The translations under genes were made by a program, and so were the position numbers. 64,000 nucleotides of DNA, from NCBI GenBank assembly GCA_017084465.1, contig CP070896.1:2159001-2223000 (forward strand), given 5' to 3'. The stretch comes from Lacrimispora xylanisolvens. GTDB taxonomy: Bacteria; Bacillota; Clostridia; Lachnospirales; Lachnospiraceae. A model generated the notes under the pieces. The model was given only the letters and a program-made list of their open reading frames with translations, did not search any database and had not been told where the DNA came from. This document shows, one piece after another, positions 1-10,531 of the stretch; the first letter of the stretch is position 1; each line of letters begins with the position of its first letter.

Positions 1-96
1 CAGATGTCTGCACAATTCCCCATTGCTGCGCATTACATAGGAAAACATAAAATCGTCCGTAAGCTCAAGTTGCTCATACGGTTTATACTTTGTCAT
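1..96 (-). CDS. Rpn-family / PD-(D/E)XK transposase-like nuclease, N-terminal fragment cut by window edge
   Basis: Only the first 32 codons are inside the window; the gene runs off the left edge. It starts MTKYKPYEQL and continues LTDDFMFSYVM. This 'ELTDDFMF' opening is typical of the Rpn/PD-(D/E)XK transposase-like family common in Lachnospiraceae. These proteins are nucleases linked to recombination or mobile DNA. The start is an ATG at 96 preceded by an AAAGGA ribosome binding site, and a very good promoter lies just upstream (140-168). The catalytic core is outside the window, so the family call rests on the N-terminal motif alone. Confidence 0.6.
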   Translation of the reverse strand, partial: MTKYKPYEQLELTDDFMFSYVMRSNGELCRHL

Positions 97-139
97 TGGT
101 ATCCTTTCCCTCTCCAGGGAACAATATAATCCTAAGATC

Positions 140-168
140 ATTATATCATTCCAGGGAAAAGGAATCAA
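140..168 (-). promoter_or_regulatory. Sigma-A type promoter of the Rpn-like gene
   Basis: On the minus strand TTGATT (163-168) and TATAAT (140-145) are separated by exactly 17 bp, about 45 bp upstream of the ATG at 96. The -35 box overlaps the stop codon region of the glycosyltransferase gene at 165, so the Rpn-like gene probably has its own transcription start. Confidence 0.6.
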
Positions 169-1097
169 TTAATGTTTTTCGTCTCTTCAACAATATAAAT
201 CGGTCGGTCCTTTAGTTCCGCAAACAGGATCGCAATATAATTTCCAATAACTCCAACAATCAAAAACAGGACTGCAAACATAAAGCACATAAGAACGATA
301 ATGGTGGCATACCCGCTGGGCGTTCCCACTCTTGCCCAACTCCATATGGTATAAATCATCATGATGATTCCCAGAATACCGGCACCGCAGCCAGCATAAA
401 TCCCAAGTTTCAGGGGGAGATTGGAAAAACACATAATGGTATTTACAGAGAAAGCAATTAATTTCTTTATGCTGTACTTGCTTTCACCTGCGACCCTCGT
501 TCTCGCTTCATATTCGATTGTCGTCCTGGGGTAGCCGATATTTTGTACATACCCTCTTAGAAAACGGACTTTCTCTCTGTAGTTGTCTTTGAGCACCTTC
601 GCCGCTTTTCCTGAAACTGCAAAAAAATCGGAGGCATTGGGCTCAAATTTCACATCAGAAAGCACATTGATCAGACGGTAAAATGCAGTGGAAGCAATGT
701 TTTTAAACCAGCCAGCGGACTCATTTCTGGTACGGACCATATTAATTACATCAAAGCCCTCTTCCAGCTTTTTCACGATCTCAGGTAAATATTCCGGAGG
801 GTGCTGTAAATCTGCATCCATACATACTATTCCGTCACCCTGACTGTAATCCAGACCTGCAATCATAGCTGCTTCATGTCCAAAATTTCTGGAAAAGCTT
901 ATTACTTTTACCCTTTCGTCTGACTGAGACAGTCGGGTAAGTACAGAAAGGGTCTGATCCTGGCTTCCGTCATTTACAAAGATAAGTTCATATTTCCAGC
1001 TTAGTTTTTTCAAAATGCTGGCAGTTTCCTCATAAAACCGGTCAAGAGCCAGTTCTTCATTGTAACAGGAAACAACCACCGATAATGTCTTTTTCAT
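165..1097 (-). CDS. GtrB-like polyprenyl-phosphate glycosyltransferase (GT2)
   Basis: Intact 310-aa protein. An N-terminal GT2 domain (about residues 1-210) has the SVVVSCYNEE opening, the acceptor-side VNDGS motif and the DAD motif in CMDADLQHPP that binds nucleotide-sugar and metal. Two hydrophobic spans follow (about 230-255 and 265-290), the architecture of GtrB/YkcC-type enzymes that load a sugar onto undecaprenyl phosphate on the cytoplasmic face. The ATG at 1097 follows AAGGAG. It is the last gene of the minus-strand polysaccharide locus and lies just downstream of two large polytopic membrane proteins that could use the lipid-linked sugar. The sugar is not predictable from sequence. 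Confidence 0.85.
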   Translation of the reverse strand: MKKTLSVVVSCYNEELALDRFYEETASILKKLSWKYELIFVNDGSQDQTLSVLTRLSQSDERVKVISFSRNFGHEAAMIAGLDYSQGDGIVCMDADLQHPPEYLPEIVKKLEEGFDVINMVRTRNESAGWFKNIASTAFYRLINVLSDVKFEPNASDFFAVSGKAAKVLKDNYREKVRFLRGYVQNIGYPRTTIEYEARTRVAGESKYSIKKLIAFSVNTIMCFSNLPLKLGIYAGCGAGILGIIMMIYTIWSWARVGTPSGYATIIVLMCFMFAVLFLIVGVIGNYIAILFAELKDRPIYIVEETKNIN

Positions 1098-1112
1098 ATA
1101 TTTGCTCCTTAG

Positions 1113-2492
1113 CTACTGATTACCCTCTCGAAATACACTGTAACCATTTTCTTTTAATATAGTCAGTGCACTTCTTACTTTCTGTCCGCTGTCCTCTCTG
1201 CTGGGTCGGTATTCGAAATTAGCGCGGAGCTCATCGTCAGTCAGTTCTTCAAACTTCAAGGCCATTTCAGCCCGTTTTCATAAGCATTAAGCCTATGAGG
1301 GGCTTTTTTTATTTCAATGTAATTGGTATAACAATTTCCTGCTAAAAATACAAAACAGGCAATTCCAGCTACCAGTTTCACAGCCGGGCCAACCCGATAT
1401 CTCTTCTTTCTGAAAAGCAGTGCAAAGGTAAGTATAATACCAAGTATACCGGTCTGAAACTGGAGGGCATACCTGGAGCTGAGACCGTAGTTCTCCAGAA
1501 GAAAGATCCACCTGGACAGTACGATCAGCACATGATTCAATCCCCCCGATATAATTAACAGCACCGGTAAAATCGTCTCTTCATAAAGACGGTAATACCA
1601 GTTATACCACAGCGCCAGCACATAGAATGCAATCACCAGAAGACCCAGGAACAGGAATGGACCATTGGTGCGAAAAATCTCTTCCGCCCTCTCTCCTTCA
1701 ATTACCATGGAAGAAAATGATTTAATAAAGAATCGGACAAAAAATCCGGGAGTGTCCATAAGCTGTGTAAGGAGAGACACAGTCGCAGGTGCCGCATGGT
1801 CTTCCACTGCATAACTGTTGCTCCACAGATATAAAAGAAATGGAGTCAGGGCACTAAGTCCGTAAATGGCTGGCCAGTTTCCCCGTTTTCCCCGTTGATG
1901 GAAGAACAGCATGACACAGGATAAAAGCACGGTAACGGAATAGATTGCACAGTATGGTCCTGCCACAAGAAGGGTTGTTGCAAACGGAATTACAATCAGG
2001 CAGATCCGGTCGTATAACCGGTCACTCCCATTCCATACACGATCAAAGACTTCATAATGCCAGTAAAAAAGGACAAATGACAGAAAGTGGGCAAATCCGC
2101 TTCCGTTATTTAACATCTCCCATTTATTCAGGCTAAACAATACAACCATGAGCACCACAAACCAGCCAAAAAGATAGCTTCTTTCGGACGCAATAGGCAG
2201 TAATGGGAACGCCGGAAAGTCCCAGTGCCAGTACGCCCAGTACCCGGTCAAACATGATGTTGTAATTAAAAAAGGTGACATTTAAAATTCTGGCCACATA
2301 ATTCACCGGAATCCGCGTCAGGATATCCGGTACAAAAAAGTGTCCCGGATCAAACACATCAGGAAGATAGCTGTTTACCAGACGGACATAGTCTGAATAA
2401 ATCCCGTCGCAGCTTGCCGTAAAGATGTACCAGAGGCAGAATATGGTTCCCAGAAGAGGGACTGTATAGTAAAGGTATTTTTGCTTCATCAT
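1113..2492 (-). CDS. Polytopic membrane protein of the polysaccharide locus (broken by indels)
   Basis: Two overlapping frames (2492-2133 and 2281-1256) are parts of one hydrophobic protein. The first carries the N-terminal membrane helix and an extracellular-looking loop; the second continues with at least eight hydrophobic segments. The frames switch around 2150-2200. A further one-base loss near 1268 (AAA for AAAA) ends the second frame early; restoring it extends the C-terminus through ALKFEELTDDELRANF to a TAG at 1113, which also fills an otherwise empty 150-bp gap. The start is the ATG at 2492 (or 2489) after AGAGG. It resembles the multi-spanning proteins with glucosyltransferase or polymerase-like roles found in exopolysaccharide loci, but I do not recognise a defining motif. 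Confidence 0.6.
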
Positions 2493-2506
2493 TTCACCTC
2501 TGTCTC

Positions 2507-4339
2507 TTAATCGGCTGTAATTTCAGCTACTACAGCAAGATGCTTATCGCTGCGCTGTTCCGATGCTGCCTGGTAAAAAAAGTTACTTTCAAGCCTTAAT
2601 TCTGATACCTTATACGCAGGGACATCAATCTGGGCTGTCGCTGTGCTGGAATCAATGGAAACAACCGTTTTTTCTTTTCCTTCTACAGTAACGGTGATGT
2701 GTTCCAGTCCGGTTATCACTCCGGGATAATAGAATTTCAGTTTGATCTTACCCTCTTTTCCTGCCATAATTCTGATCTTTGCGTCCTCATCAAGCCAGCC
2801 GTCTTCGTAGCTGCCATAAACCCGCTGAAATTTCAGATCTTTTACAAATGCAGTCACATCCTGGAACGCATTGTGCTCCGGATCCTCCCGCAGGATCAGC
2901 ATGTTGGGAGTAACAAGACCAATATCTCTGATGGAATCAATAAATATGACTTCAGTCCCTTCCGCCAGACGTTTGCTGTCAAAGGTCTTAAAAAAGGTGC
3001 GGGCTGTGAAATCACTCATTTCATAAGTGTTGCCGATAATATAGATCTTTTTGCCAAATATATTGTCTCCATACTTTCCATAAGTCTCTTCTGCCAGAGA
3101 ATTGTATCGCAGCTGAGAGGACCAGTAGTAAAGATTATGATATTCTCCCCGGTAAAAGCTTTCAACAGGAAGCATCAAAAGTCCATAAAGTACAAAAAGA
3201 CCGCAATATAAAAGAGGTTTTGCAGTAAGTGTCTGTCCCTCTTTTAGCGGTACTGTTTCTCCGCATAGATACGCGGCAAACAGCCATGCGGCAGTCATGG
3301 AAACGTAGATCCATCTGGTTTCCACACGGATAGTAACGCTTGAAGAACCAATGCACAAGGCTATGAAAACAACGAACAATGTAATAATTGGAAGCCTTAC
3401 TTTTAATTTCTCTCTGTCTTTAAATAAGACGATTAAAAATCCCGCAACCATGATCACAAGAGATAAATTGGCAAGGATAACAAGTACCCGTACCCAGGAG
3501 GGCGACTGGCTCCAGCTTAAACCGCTTAAATAATCAGGACCTGCATTGACTCCAAATATATAGAGAACCTGGTTGAACGCATATCGGATGCTTTGGGATA
3601 CGCTGAATGTATCGGCTACTGTAGTTCCTCCGGTTCCCGCGGGAGAAATACTTCCAATGGTGAGGAAACGAATAAACTGAACTGCCAGAAATGCTCCGGT
3701 TATGCTAAGCCAATAGGTTACTGTTTTCTCTTTTTTCATTAGGAATGCAATGAAAAACAAAGGAAGAAGAACCATATAACGTTCATGGACAAAGCAAACG
3801 CTAAAATACAACCCTACCGCTGTCCAGACATATCGATCGTTTTTCCCTTCTCCGGATAAATACTGGTACAAAGAGTAGAGGATTCCGATTGCCATCCAAA
3901 GAGCCATGCTTTCCATAAGACCGTATACCTGACTGATCTGGTAGTAAGACATTCTGGAAAGAAGATATAAAATTCCGCAGCCAACTCCAACAAACCAACG
4001 ATGGGAAAGACGTTTCCCAAAACGGTATATGGTATACGCAATACAGCTGTTTAACAAAATATTAAAGGGCACGAACCATTCCGTATGACTTCCGAGAGCC
4101 ATCATTTCCAGCCACGCCACCAGATAATAAACAAAGCGGAACCGGGTACTTCCAAATGGAATTACAAACTGCCGAAAGGTTTGCTCCCCATAACAGGACC
4201 ATAAATAGAGATCATCCATATAAAGCCCATTTATCTTAATGCCTCTGTTGATGAAAAAAGCAAAGGAAATCAAAAGCAGAGCTGCAATGACTTCGTTTTT
4301 CCATAACGCTTCCTTACCCATCCATTGTCTCTCTTCCAT
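2507..4339 (-). CDS. Large polytopic membrane protein, possible GT-C-like glycosyltransferase
   Basis: Intact 610-aa protein. About ten hydrophobic segments fill residues 15-400, and a soluble C-terminal part (about 430-610) is rich in beta-strand-like sequence. The acidic pair in an early loop after the first helix (MDDLYLW) is reminiscent of the catalytic loop of GT-C lipid-sugar-dependent glycosyltransferases; that is an inference from one motif. ATG at 4339 follows AGGAGG. The gene sits between the heptose genes upstream and another membrane protein downstream, so a role in transferring lipid-linked sugars or modifying a surface glycan is likely. Substrate unknown. Confidence 0.6.
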   Translation of the reverse strand: MEERQWMGKEALWKNEVIAALLLISFAFFINRGIKINGLYMDDLYLWSCYGEQTFRQFVIPFGSTRFRFVYYLVAWLEMMALGSHTEWFVPFNILLNSCIAYTIYRFGKRLSHRWFVGVGCGILYLLSRMSYYQISQVYGLMESMALWMAIGILYSLYQYLSGEGKNDRYVWTAVGLYFSVCFVHERYMVLLPLFFIAFLMKKEKTVTYWLSITGAFLAVQFIRFLTIGSISPAGTGGTTVADTFSVSQSIRYAFNQVLYIFGVNAGPDYLSGLSWSQSPSWVRVLVILANLSLVIMVAGFLIVLFKDREKLKVRLPIITLFVVFIALCIGSSSVTIRVETRWIYVSMTAAWLFAAYLCGETVPLKEGQTLTAKPLLYCGLFVLYGLLMLPVESFYRGEYHNLYYWSSQLRYNSLAEETYGKYGDNIFGKKIYIIGNTYEMSDFTARTFFKTFDSKRLAEGTEVIFIDSIRDIGLVTPNMLILREDPEHNAFQDVTAFVKDLKFQRVYGSYEDGWLDEDAKIRIMAGKEGKIKLKFYYPGVITGLEHITVTVEGKEKTVVSIDSSTATAQIDVPAYKVSELRLESNFFYQAASEQRSDKHLAVVAEITAD

Positions 4340-4363
4340 ATTTTCCTCCTTTTCCCGTAAATA

Positions 4364-4999
4364 TTAGAAAAACCGTTCTTCCAGCATCAGACATAATGCA
4401 TGATATACTGGCAGATGAAGCTCCTGAATTTTAAAGGTTTCTTTCTCTGGCACCACGATGGATACGTCAGCCGTCTCTTTTAACTCACCGCCGTCTCTTC
4501 CCGTCAGGCCAATTGTTTTCATACCCATTGCCCTGGCTGCCGTCATGGCATACATAATATTTTTTGAATTTCCTGATGTGGAAATGCCAAGTAGAACATC
4601 GCCCTCTTTTCCATAACCATATGTCTGCTGTGCATAGATAAGATTTCCGTCTACATCATTTAAATAAGCAGTGGAAAGTCCGGGATGGCCTGTTAAGGCA
4701 ATAGCTGGAAGTCCTCCCTGAAGTTTGTCTGCAAGTTCCTTACCGCGAACTGGGTCTGCCCCGGTAAGCTTTTCTGCAAATTCCGCTGATACTGCTCTGG
4801 GTTTTACGAAGCCCTTCATTAATTCTCCGACGATGTGTTCCGCGTCCGCGCAGCTTCCACCATTTCCGGCAATTAATAGCTTTCCTCCGTTTTTATAACA
4901 GTTCTCAAGAATCTCATAAGCTTCCTTTATGTCATCCTTAACACTGGTCAGTACCGGATAACGTGTAAGAAGCTCCTCCAAATAGTTCATGGGTTCCAT
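4364..4999 (-). CDS. gmhA: Sedoheptulose 7-phosphate isomerase (phosphoheptose isomerase)
   Basis: SIS-domain protein of 211 aa. It would convert sedoheptulose 7-phosphate to D-glycero-D-manno-heptose 7-phosphate, the first step to nucleotide-activated heptose. Family features visible are the GNGGSCADAEHIVGEL phosphate-binding and catalytic region (about residues 52-67), a GISTSGNS loop near 130 and ELHLPVYHALC near the C-terminus. I choose the ATG at 4999 because AGGAG precedes it correctly; an upstream ATG at 5032 lies inside gmhB. Its neighbours gmhB, hddA and hddC complete the pathway. Confidence 0.9.
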   Translation of the reverse strand: MEPMNYLEELLTRYPVLTSVKDDIKEAYEILENCYKNGGKLLIAGNGGSCADAEHIVGELMKGFVKPRAVSAEFAEKLTGADPVRGKELADKLQGGLPAIALTGHPGLSTAYLNDVDGNLIYAQQTYGYGKEGDVLLGISTSGNSKNIMYAMTAARAMGMKTIGLTGRDGGELKETADVSIVVPEKETFKIQELHLPVYHALCLMLEERFF

Positions 5000-5004
5000 C
5001 AAGC

Positions 5005-5583
5005 TCACACTCCTTCTCTTTTTAAGATCCATTCTGCTGCCGATGTCATATCTTCTGCATAAGCATCGAATGCTTCCATTTTTTCTGCTTCCGCCAGGCC
5101 GTTATATAATTCTTTTCCATATCCGGTACCTACAAGAATAGATTTTACGCCATATCTGCGCCCCGCCTCTGTGTCCAGAAGCTTATCTCCGATCATGTAG
5201 GAATGGGACTTGTCCACCTTAAAGCACTTCTCTGCCATCTCAAACATTCCAATATCCGGTTTGCGGCAATGACAGGACTGTTTATATTCTCCGATTCCAT
5301 GAACCGGATGATGAGGGCAGTAAAAATAGCGGTCTATCTCTGCTCCGTCTTTTGCAAGAAGACGGTTCATGTATTCATGCAGCTTTTCTACATCCGACTC
5401 GCTGTAATAACCTCTGGCAACTCCCGCCTGATTGGTCACAACAACCAGACGAAAACCCTGTTCCTTTAAACGCTTTAATGCAGCAGAGACACCGGGAAGA
5501 ATCACTAAGTCCGAGGGTTTGTGTAAATATTTCACTTCTTCATTGATTGTTCCATCCCGATCTAAAAATACAATTTTATCCAT
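5005..5583 (-). CDS. gmhB: D-glycero-D-manno-heptose 1,7-bisphosphate 7-phosphatase
   Basis: HAD-IIIA phosphatase, 192 aa, removing the 7-phosphate from heptose 1,7-bisphosphate. The catalytic DRDGTIN motif is at residues 8-14, VVTNQAG carries motif II, and MIGDKLLDTEAG carries the C-terminal metal-binding aspartates. A CPHHPVHG...CHCRKP segment supplies the Cys/His zinc-binding loop typical of GmhB. Intact reading frame. The stop is 5 bp from the gmhA start, indicating co-transcription. Confidence 0.9.
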   Translation of the reverse strand: MDKIVFLDRDGTINEEVKYLHKPSDLVILPGVSAALKRLKEQGFRLVVVTNQAGVARGYYSESDVEKLHEYMNRLLAKDGAEIDRYFYCPHHPVHGIGEYKQSCHCRKPDIGMFEMAEKCFKVDKSHSYMIGDKLLDTEAGRRYGVKSILVGTGYGKELYNGLAEAEKMEAFDAYAEDMTSAAEWILKREGV

Positions 5584-5618
5584 CTTATACCTTCCTCTGC
5601 TGCCTGTTTTTTCACGCT

Positions 5619-6690
5619 TTATTTTAAATTAAAATGATACTGTCCACCTGGTATGGAAACCTTGATGTCCTGATAATCCCATCGTGCTTCATCTGTAATC
5701 CAGCTTTGTGCGCCTCGTAATTCAAAGTTCCAGTCAGTCAGCTGCCCTCCCGCTGCTTCCATTCTTGCAGCCACTTTATGACGTACATTATAGGGGCAGT
5801 AAACCAGTAAATCCGCCGCCGCCGGCTCCAAGCAGCTTTCCGCCCAGTGCACCGGCTTTTAAGGCCTCTTCATAAAGTTCATCAATCTGTGGGGTGGTGA
5901 TCTTGCTACTCATTCTCTTTTTGCTTTTCCAGCCATAATCTAAAAGCTTACCAAAGCTGTATAGGTTGCCCTTTAAAAGTTCATCCTTCATGGCATAAGC
6001 AAGGGCCTTCACTTCACACATCGCCTCAAATGGATCCTTTTTCTCATAATTAGAAACCTGATCCTTGATAATGTTGGCGGAAACATGAACGTTTCCTGTA
6101 TAGCAAAGCAGAAGGTTATACTGCAATTCATGAATGATTTCCTTTTTAATTCTGAGGGGATTCACTACCACGTTGTTGCGTCCGTGGAATTCTATAAAAT
6201 TAAAGCCTCCGAAGGTTGCGGCATACTGATCCTGATATCCGCCGTCGATCTTAAGATCCTCTCTCTCCACCTGATAGGCAAGATCAGCCATGGCGTAGCT
6301 GTCAAGTTCCACACCTTTCCATCTTGCCATGGCAGTTAATAGGGCTACCATCACAGTAGAAGAGGTTCCAAGACCAGATCCGGGAGGTGCATCACACTGT
6401 AAGTAAACTTCGCAGCCCTGTTTGATGTCCATTGCTTTTAAGGCAGCCGTAACAAGATCCAGCCGTCCATCGTATACATAGTTTTCTTTTGTGTTATACT
6501 TGACTGTCATGTCAAAATCCAGGGAATGGACGATGATCTGGTCATCTTGTCTTGGAACAATGGAACAGTATGCATATTTGTTAATGGTACTGCCAATTAT
6601 GGCTCCTCCCTGCTCGATACAGAAGGGGGCAACGTCTGTTCCTCCTCCTCCAAAGCTGACACGCAGGGGGGCACGTCCTCTGATTATCAT
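5619..6690 (-). CDS. hddA: D-glycero-alpha-D-manno-heptose 7-phosphate kinase (GHMP family; frameshifted)
   Basis: GHMP-family kinase. Residues 1-20 read MIIRGRAPLRVSFGGGGTD, the usual start of HddA-type heptose and fucose kinases, and the central PPGSGLGTSS is the ATP-binding glycine loop. The third GHMP motif, LLGAGGGGF, lies near the C-terminus and is where the frame breaks (about 5815-5830). The other frame continues with LLVYCPYNV to a stop at 5619. The repaired protein would be about 355 aa, normal for the family. It overlaps hddC by four bases (ATGA). It would phosphorylate heptose 7-phosphate at C1. Confidence 0.87.
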
Positions 6691-7394
6691 ATGATCACCC
6701 TTCCTTCCTTTACATCCTCCATGAAACGGTAATAATCTTCCGGGATTCCGATATCAATGAAATACCCGTCGTTTACCAGACCGCCAAGCTTTCTTCCCTC
6801 CAAAAGCCACAGTGGAATCATATCATGCTCAAGTGATACCTTTCCTTCCGGAATGGTATCTAAAAGAGCGCGTTTTATTAAATAAAATCCGCCGTTGATG
6901 GTTCCTTCTTTGGACTCCTCCACCTTTTCGTCAAAGGCGGTCAGACGGCCGTTTTCTAACACTGCCTGTCCATAGCGGGATACATCAGGAACTTTCCGGA
7001 GAACAAGAGCCATATCAAGGTCCTTTTCCTCCATCAGTTCCGTAAAGCTAATGCAGTCGATCTGATAGAAGGTATCTGCGTTTAAGGCGAAAAACATGTC
7101 TTCTGTTACCTGTTTTCCGGCATTCTTTATGGCTCCCGCCGTTCCTAACAGTTCCTCCTCGTAAGCATAAGAAACACGGATTCCCCAATTGGAACCATCT
7201 CCAAAATAATCTTCTACCATAGAACCTTTATATCCTACTGCAAAGATAATCTCTGTCACACCATACCGGATAAGCTGTTTCACAACATATTCCATAAAAG
7301 GCTTCTCTTCTATCAGTGCCATAGGCTTTGGCCGGTCACTTACTACGGATCGCAGTCTGGTACCAAGCCCGCCTGCCAGCAAAACTGCCTGCAT
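6687..7394 (-). CDS. hddC: D-glycero-alpha-D-manno-heptose 1-phosphate guanylyltransferase
   Basis: Intact 235-aa nucleotidyltransferase. It begins MQAVLLAGGLGTRLRSV, the signature nucleotide-binding loop, followed by DRPKPMALI and a central ALNADTFY that provides the metal-binding aspartate. Together with GmhA, HddA and GmhB it would make GDP-D-glycero-alpha-D-manno-heptose for an S-layer or capsule glycan, a pathway first defined in Gram-positive S-layer glycosylation. GDP rather than ADP specificity is inferred from the HddC-type sequence and pairing with HddA. The stop overlaps the hddA start. Confidence 0.87.
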   Translation of the reverse strand: MQAVLLAGGLGTRLRSVVSDRPKPMALIEEKPFMEYVVKQLIRYGVTEIIFAVGYKGSMVEDYFGDGSNWGIRVSYAYEEELLGTAGAIKNAGKQVTEDMFFALNADTFYQIDCISFTELMEEKDLDMALVLRKVPDVSRYGQAVLENGRLTAFDEKVEESKEGTINGGFYLIKRALLDTIPEGKVSLEHDMIPLWLLEGRKLGGLVNDGYFIDIGIPEDYYRFMEDVKEGRVII

Positions 7395-7418
7395 CTTAAT
7401 GTCCTCCCTTGTTATATA

Positions 7419-10400
7419 TTAAAAATCCTCTCCCACTACGCTCCAGGCCGCATCAATGCTGTGATACGTCCGAATGTAGTTTTGTGTATTCTGGCTTATT
7501 TGCCTTAAGCTGTCCGGATCATTGTAAAGAGCGATTACTTCTTCTGCAAATGTTTCCGGCTCATCTCTTACTACCATCACCTGATCTGCCTCTGGTATTC
7601 CTTCAGCTCCGATGGAAGTAGTTACAACAGGAGCGCCATAATAAAGTGCTTCAATTACTTTTCCCTTCACACCTGCTCCGTATCGAAGTGGTACTACTAC
7701 GATCCGGCAGCTGGCATAAAGACTTGCCAGCTCTTCTTCCGTAACAAAACCTTTTACAATAATTCCGTTATCCGGCTGCTCCAGGGCTTTAATCTCGTCG
7801 GTAACCTTGGAACCTACAATGTAGAAATTAACCGGTATCTGCTCTCTGATTAATGGGAATATCTCTCTTGCAAACCACAATACCGCATCCGCATTGGGCG
7901 GATGGGCAAAGCCACCCACAAACAGCAGGCCTTCCCTCTTTTCAAAGTCATTGGGAATCTGATTTAAAAACCGGTCAAATACATAAGCTACGATTGCCTT
8001 TACAGGAACAGAAGGCTCAATTTCATGAATGGCTTCCCGCTCAACATAAGACGGATAATAGGAAACAGCCGCTTTTTTCATCAGGCGCAGCTCCATAGAT
8101 CTCCAGTATTCAGAAGCTTCCCGTTTCTTAGGATCTCCAGTAAGCTCGTATTCCCTGCCTTCCCGAAGAAAATGAAGGTCATGTCCGTAATAAATCAGTT
8201 TCATGCTGGTATTTTCCCGGAGAAAATCGATATATTTCTGTGCGATATGGGGGCGGTTTAAATAAGCTGCCTTTATATCGTCACCATGGGTTTTTAACCA
8301 GTCCCAGATGCCTGCCTGATATTCTCTGCCGTAAAGAATCTCGATTCCCATCTGCTGTAATGCGGTGGAATAAGGCTCTTCATGAAGGAAATTGTCTCCC
8401 AGGAACTTGACCACATATCCCTTATCTATAAACATTTTTAAATACTGGAATGTAGTTTTGGAACCTGCATCCCTGTCATAGGTAGGTACATAATGATCCA
8501 CCACCAGGATAATATCCTTTCCCTGGCTTCTTTCTCTGGCACGGAACGGATCAGGGTTACCGTTATTTTCGCTCTGACAGCTAAACTCAGCCGCCCATTT
8601 TTCTTTCAGCTTTTTACTGTTTTCCACCTGATAGCGTTTTAAGCCGGAGCCATTGACATCGGTTCCGTTTGAAATGCCTTCAAAGTGAATCACTTTGGAA
8701 AGGGGCTGATAAACAACCCGGTAGCCGGCTTTGCGCACCTCAAATGCAAGATCGGAATCTTCACAATAAGCTGGTGCAAAGCGTTCATCGAAGCCGCCGA
8801 TCCGTTTCCACAAATCAGTGGAAAGAAGGATTGCAGCACCGGAAATATAATCTACGTCTTTTACATAATTGTATTCAGGTTTCTCCGGATCATCAAGGCG
8901 TCCGTAATTCCAGCCAGAGCCGTCGCTCCATAAGATTCCGCCAGCTTCCTGAAGCCGTCCGTCAGGATAAACCAGTTTAGATCCCACCATTCCGATGGAA
9001 GGGTCTGACTCGATTAGATTAACCAGACTGTCCAGCCAGCCGTCGGTTACCTGAGTATCATTGTTCAAAAACATGATGTATTTTCCTCTTGCCGACTTTG
9101 CCGCCTGATTGCAGTTTCTTAAAAATCCCTGGTTTGTTTCATTGCGGCAGATCACCACATTCTCTGTGAATTTGGACAGCTCTGCTGTCGCATCTGTTGA
9201 TACATCATCTGCAATGATTATCTCATAATCCACATTTTTTGTGTGATCCAGTATGGACAGGAGACATGCATAAGTATAATGGATCTGGTTGTAAACCGGT
9301 ATGACGATGGATACCATGGGATGTCCTTCTTTTACAAAACGAAGTTTTCCATGTATCCGGTATGCTGCTCCGATTTTCATATCACCTTCCATGAGATTTC
9401 TTCCCTCGTCTGTTGTATAGAGGGAAATGGACTTTACAGGGTGAAGAATGGTTTCCTTTATATAAAACAGCACTTTCCGTTTCTTTGTGCCTTGAGGGAA
9501 TTTCTCATTAAAGATTCTTTTTAGCCTGCGCAGTACCTTATAGGAGAAGGATTCATGCTTTCTTAACTGTTCAATAATCCCCTGCATGGTTTCACAGTCT
9601 TTTCTAAGGGAAGCAATAATCATGTCCTGGTTGGCAACATGGTTATCCGTTAAGCGCTTTTCCTCCTGCTGTTTTGTAATGGTCAGATCCTTTTCCTTTA
9701 ATTCTGCCTTCATCTGGGCAATCTGATCCTTGGTATCATCAATTATCTGAGATACCTCAAACATGCTGTCCGGCAGGGCAAATGTCTCATGCATATAGTT
9801 TAAGAGATAGATCCGCTGGTTCTCACCGTGAACATATTCCTGAAAATGGCGTTCCATCTCTTCATAAATACCAATCAGTTCCTGATCCACTCCCTGCTCT
9901 TCCATAAATACTTCCATGGATTCATAGCTCAGAATGCTTTTATACTGCTCATAAAATAATACAGCACCCGGAATTTTATGAAGTTAACGGGAACTGGAAA
10001 AGAGAATACCCATTCATAATCCAGACAGTAAGGACCGTCTTCAGTCATCATGATATTCTCAAAAAGGCAATCTATATTGGAATGTTTAAATGCCCAGTCT
10101 CTTCTAATCTGCTCTGCAGTATCCGGAAGCACACCGAATACTTCTTCAAACTCCGGCGTGATATGGAACGGCGTCATGTAATCATCATGTACCTTCAAAA
10201 TCATGGAGATGCCGTCTTCCAAAGAGGCTTCCGGAACTTTCCCGTTTACGATCTGCCGGCCAAGAATCTCAGCATACGTCTCTCCTTTTAAAAATGCAAA
10301 CCTGGCGGTTGTTCCATCTGAGCTGACCGTTACGTCTGCCACATGTAACCCCTGATTTTGTTCCGTTAAATTTTTGTATTTTTCTTCAAAGGAACGGATA

Positions 10401-10531
10401 TGAGGGATTCCCTCAGCCGTCAGGGCAGTCTTCTCCACATAAGGCAGTCCATTTTCTTCCACCAGACTGGTGCGTATCTGAAAAGCTTCTCTTCTTGTTT
10501 TATTATATTTTACAAAATTAATTTTCTTCAT
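7419..10531 (-). CDS. Multidomain kinase-like / coiled-coil / GT2 / GT4 glycosyltransferase (frameshifted)
   Basis: Two adjacent frames (10531-9929 and 9917-7419) join into about 1,036 aa if one T is restored in the run near 9945: VLYYF then continues YEQYKSILSYESMEV. Domain order: residues 1-200 are a kinase-like segment with HSNIDCLFENIM and LDYEW resembling the catalytic and metal motifs of phosphotransferases. About 215-340 is polar and predicted coiled coil. About 380-640 is a GT2 domain (VSIVIPVYNQ, ADDVSTD, FLNNDTQV, GFDERFAPAYCEDSD). About 680-1030 is a GT4 domain (LLFVGGFAHPPNADAV, EALYYGAPVV). It probably adds two or more sugars to the heptose-containing glycan. The upstream methyltransferase gene overlaps it by ATGA and may be fused to it in the true sequence. 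Confidence 0.8.
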
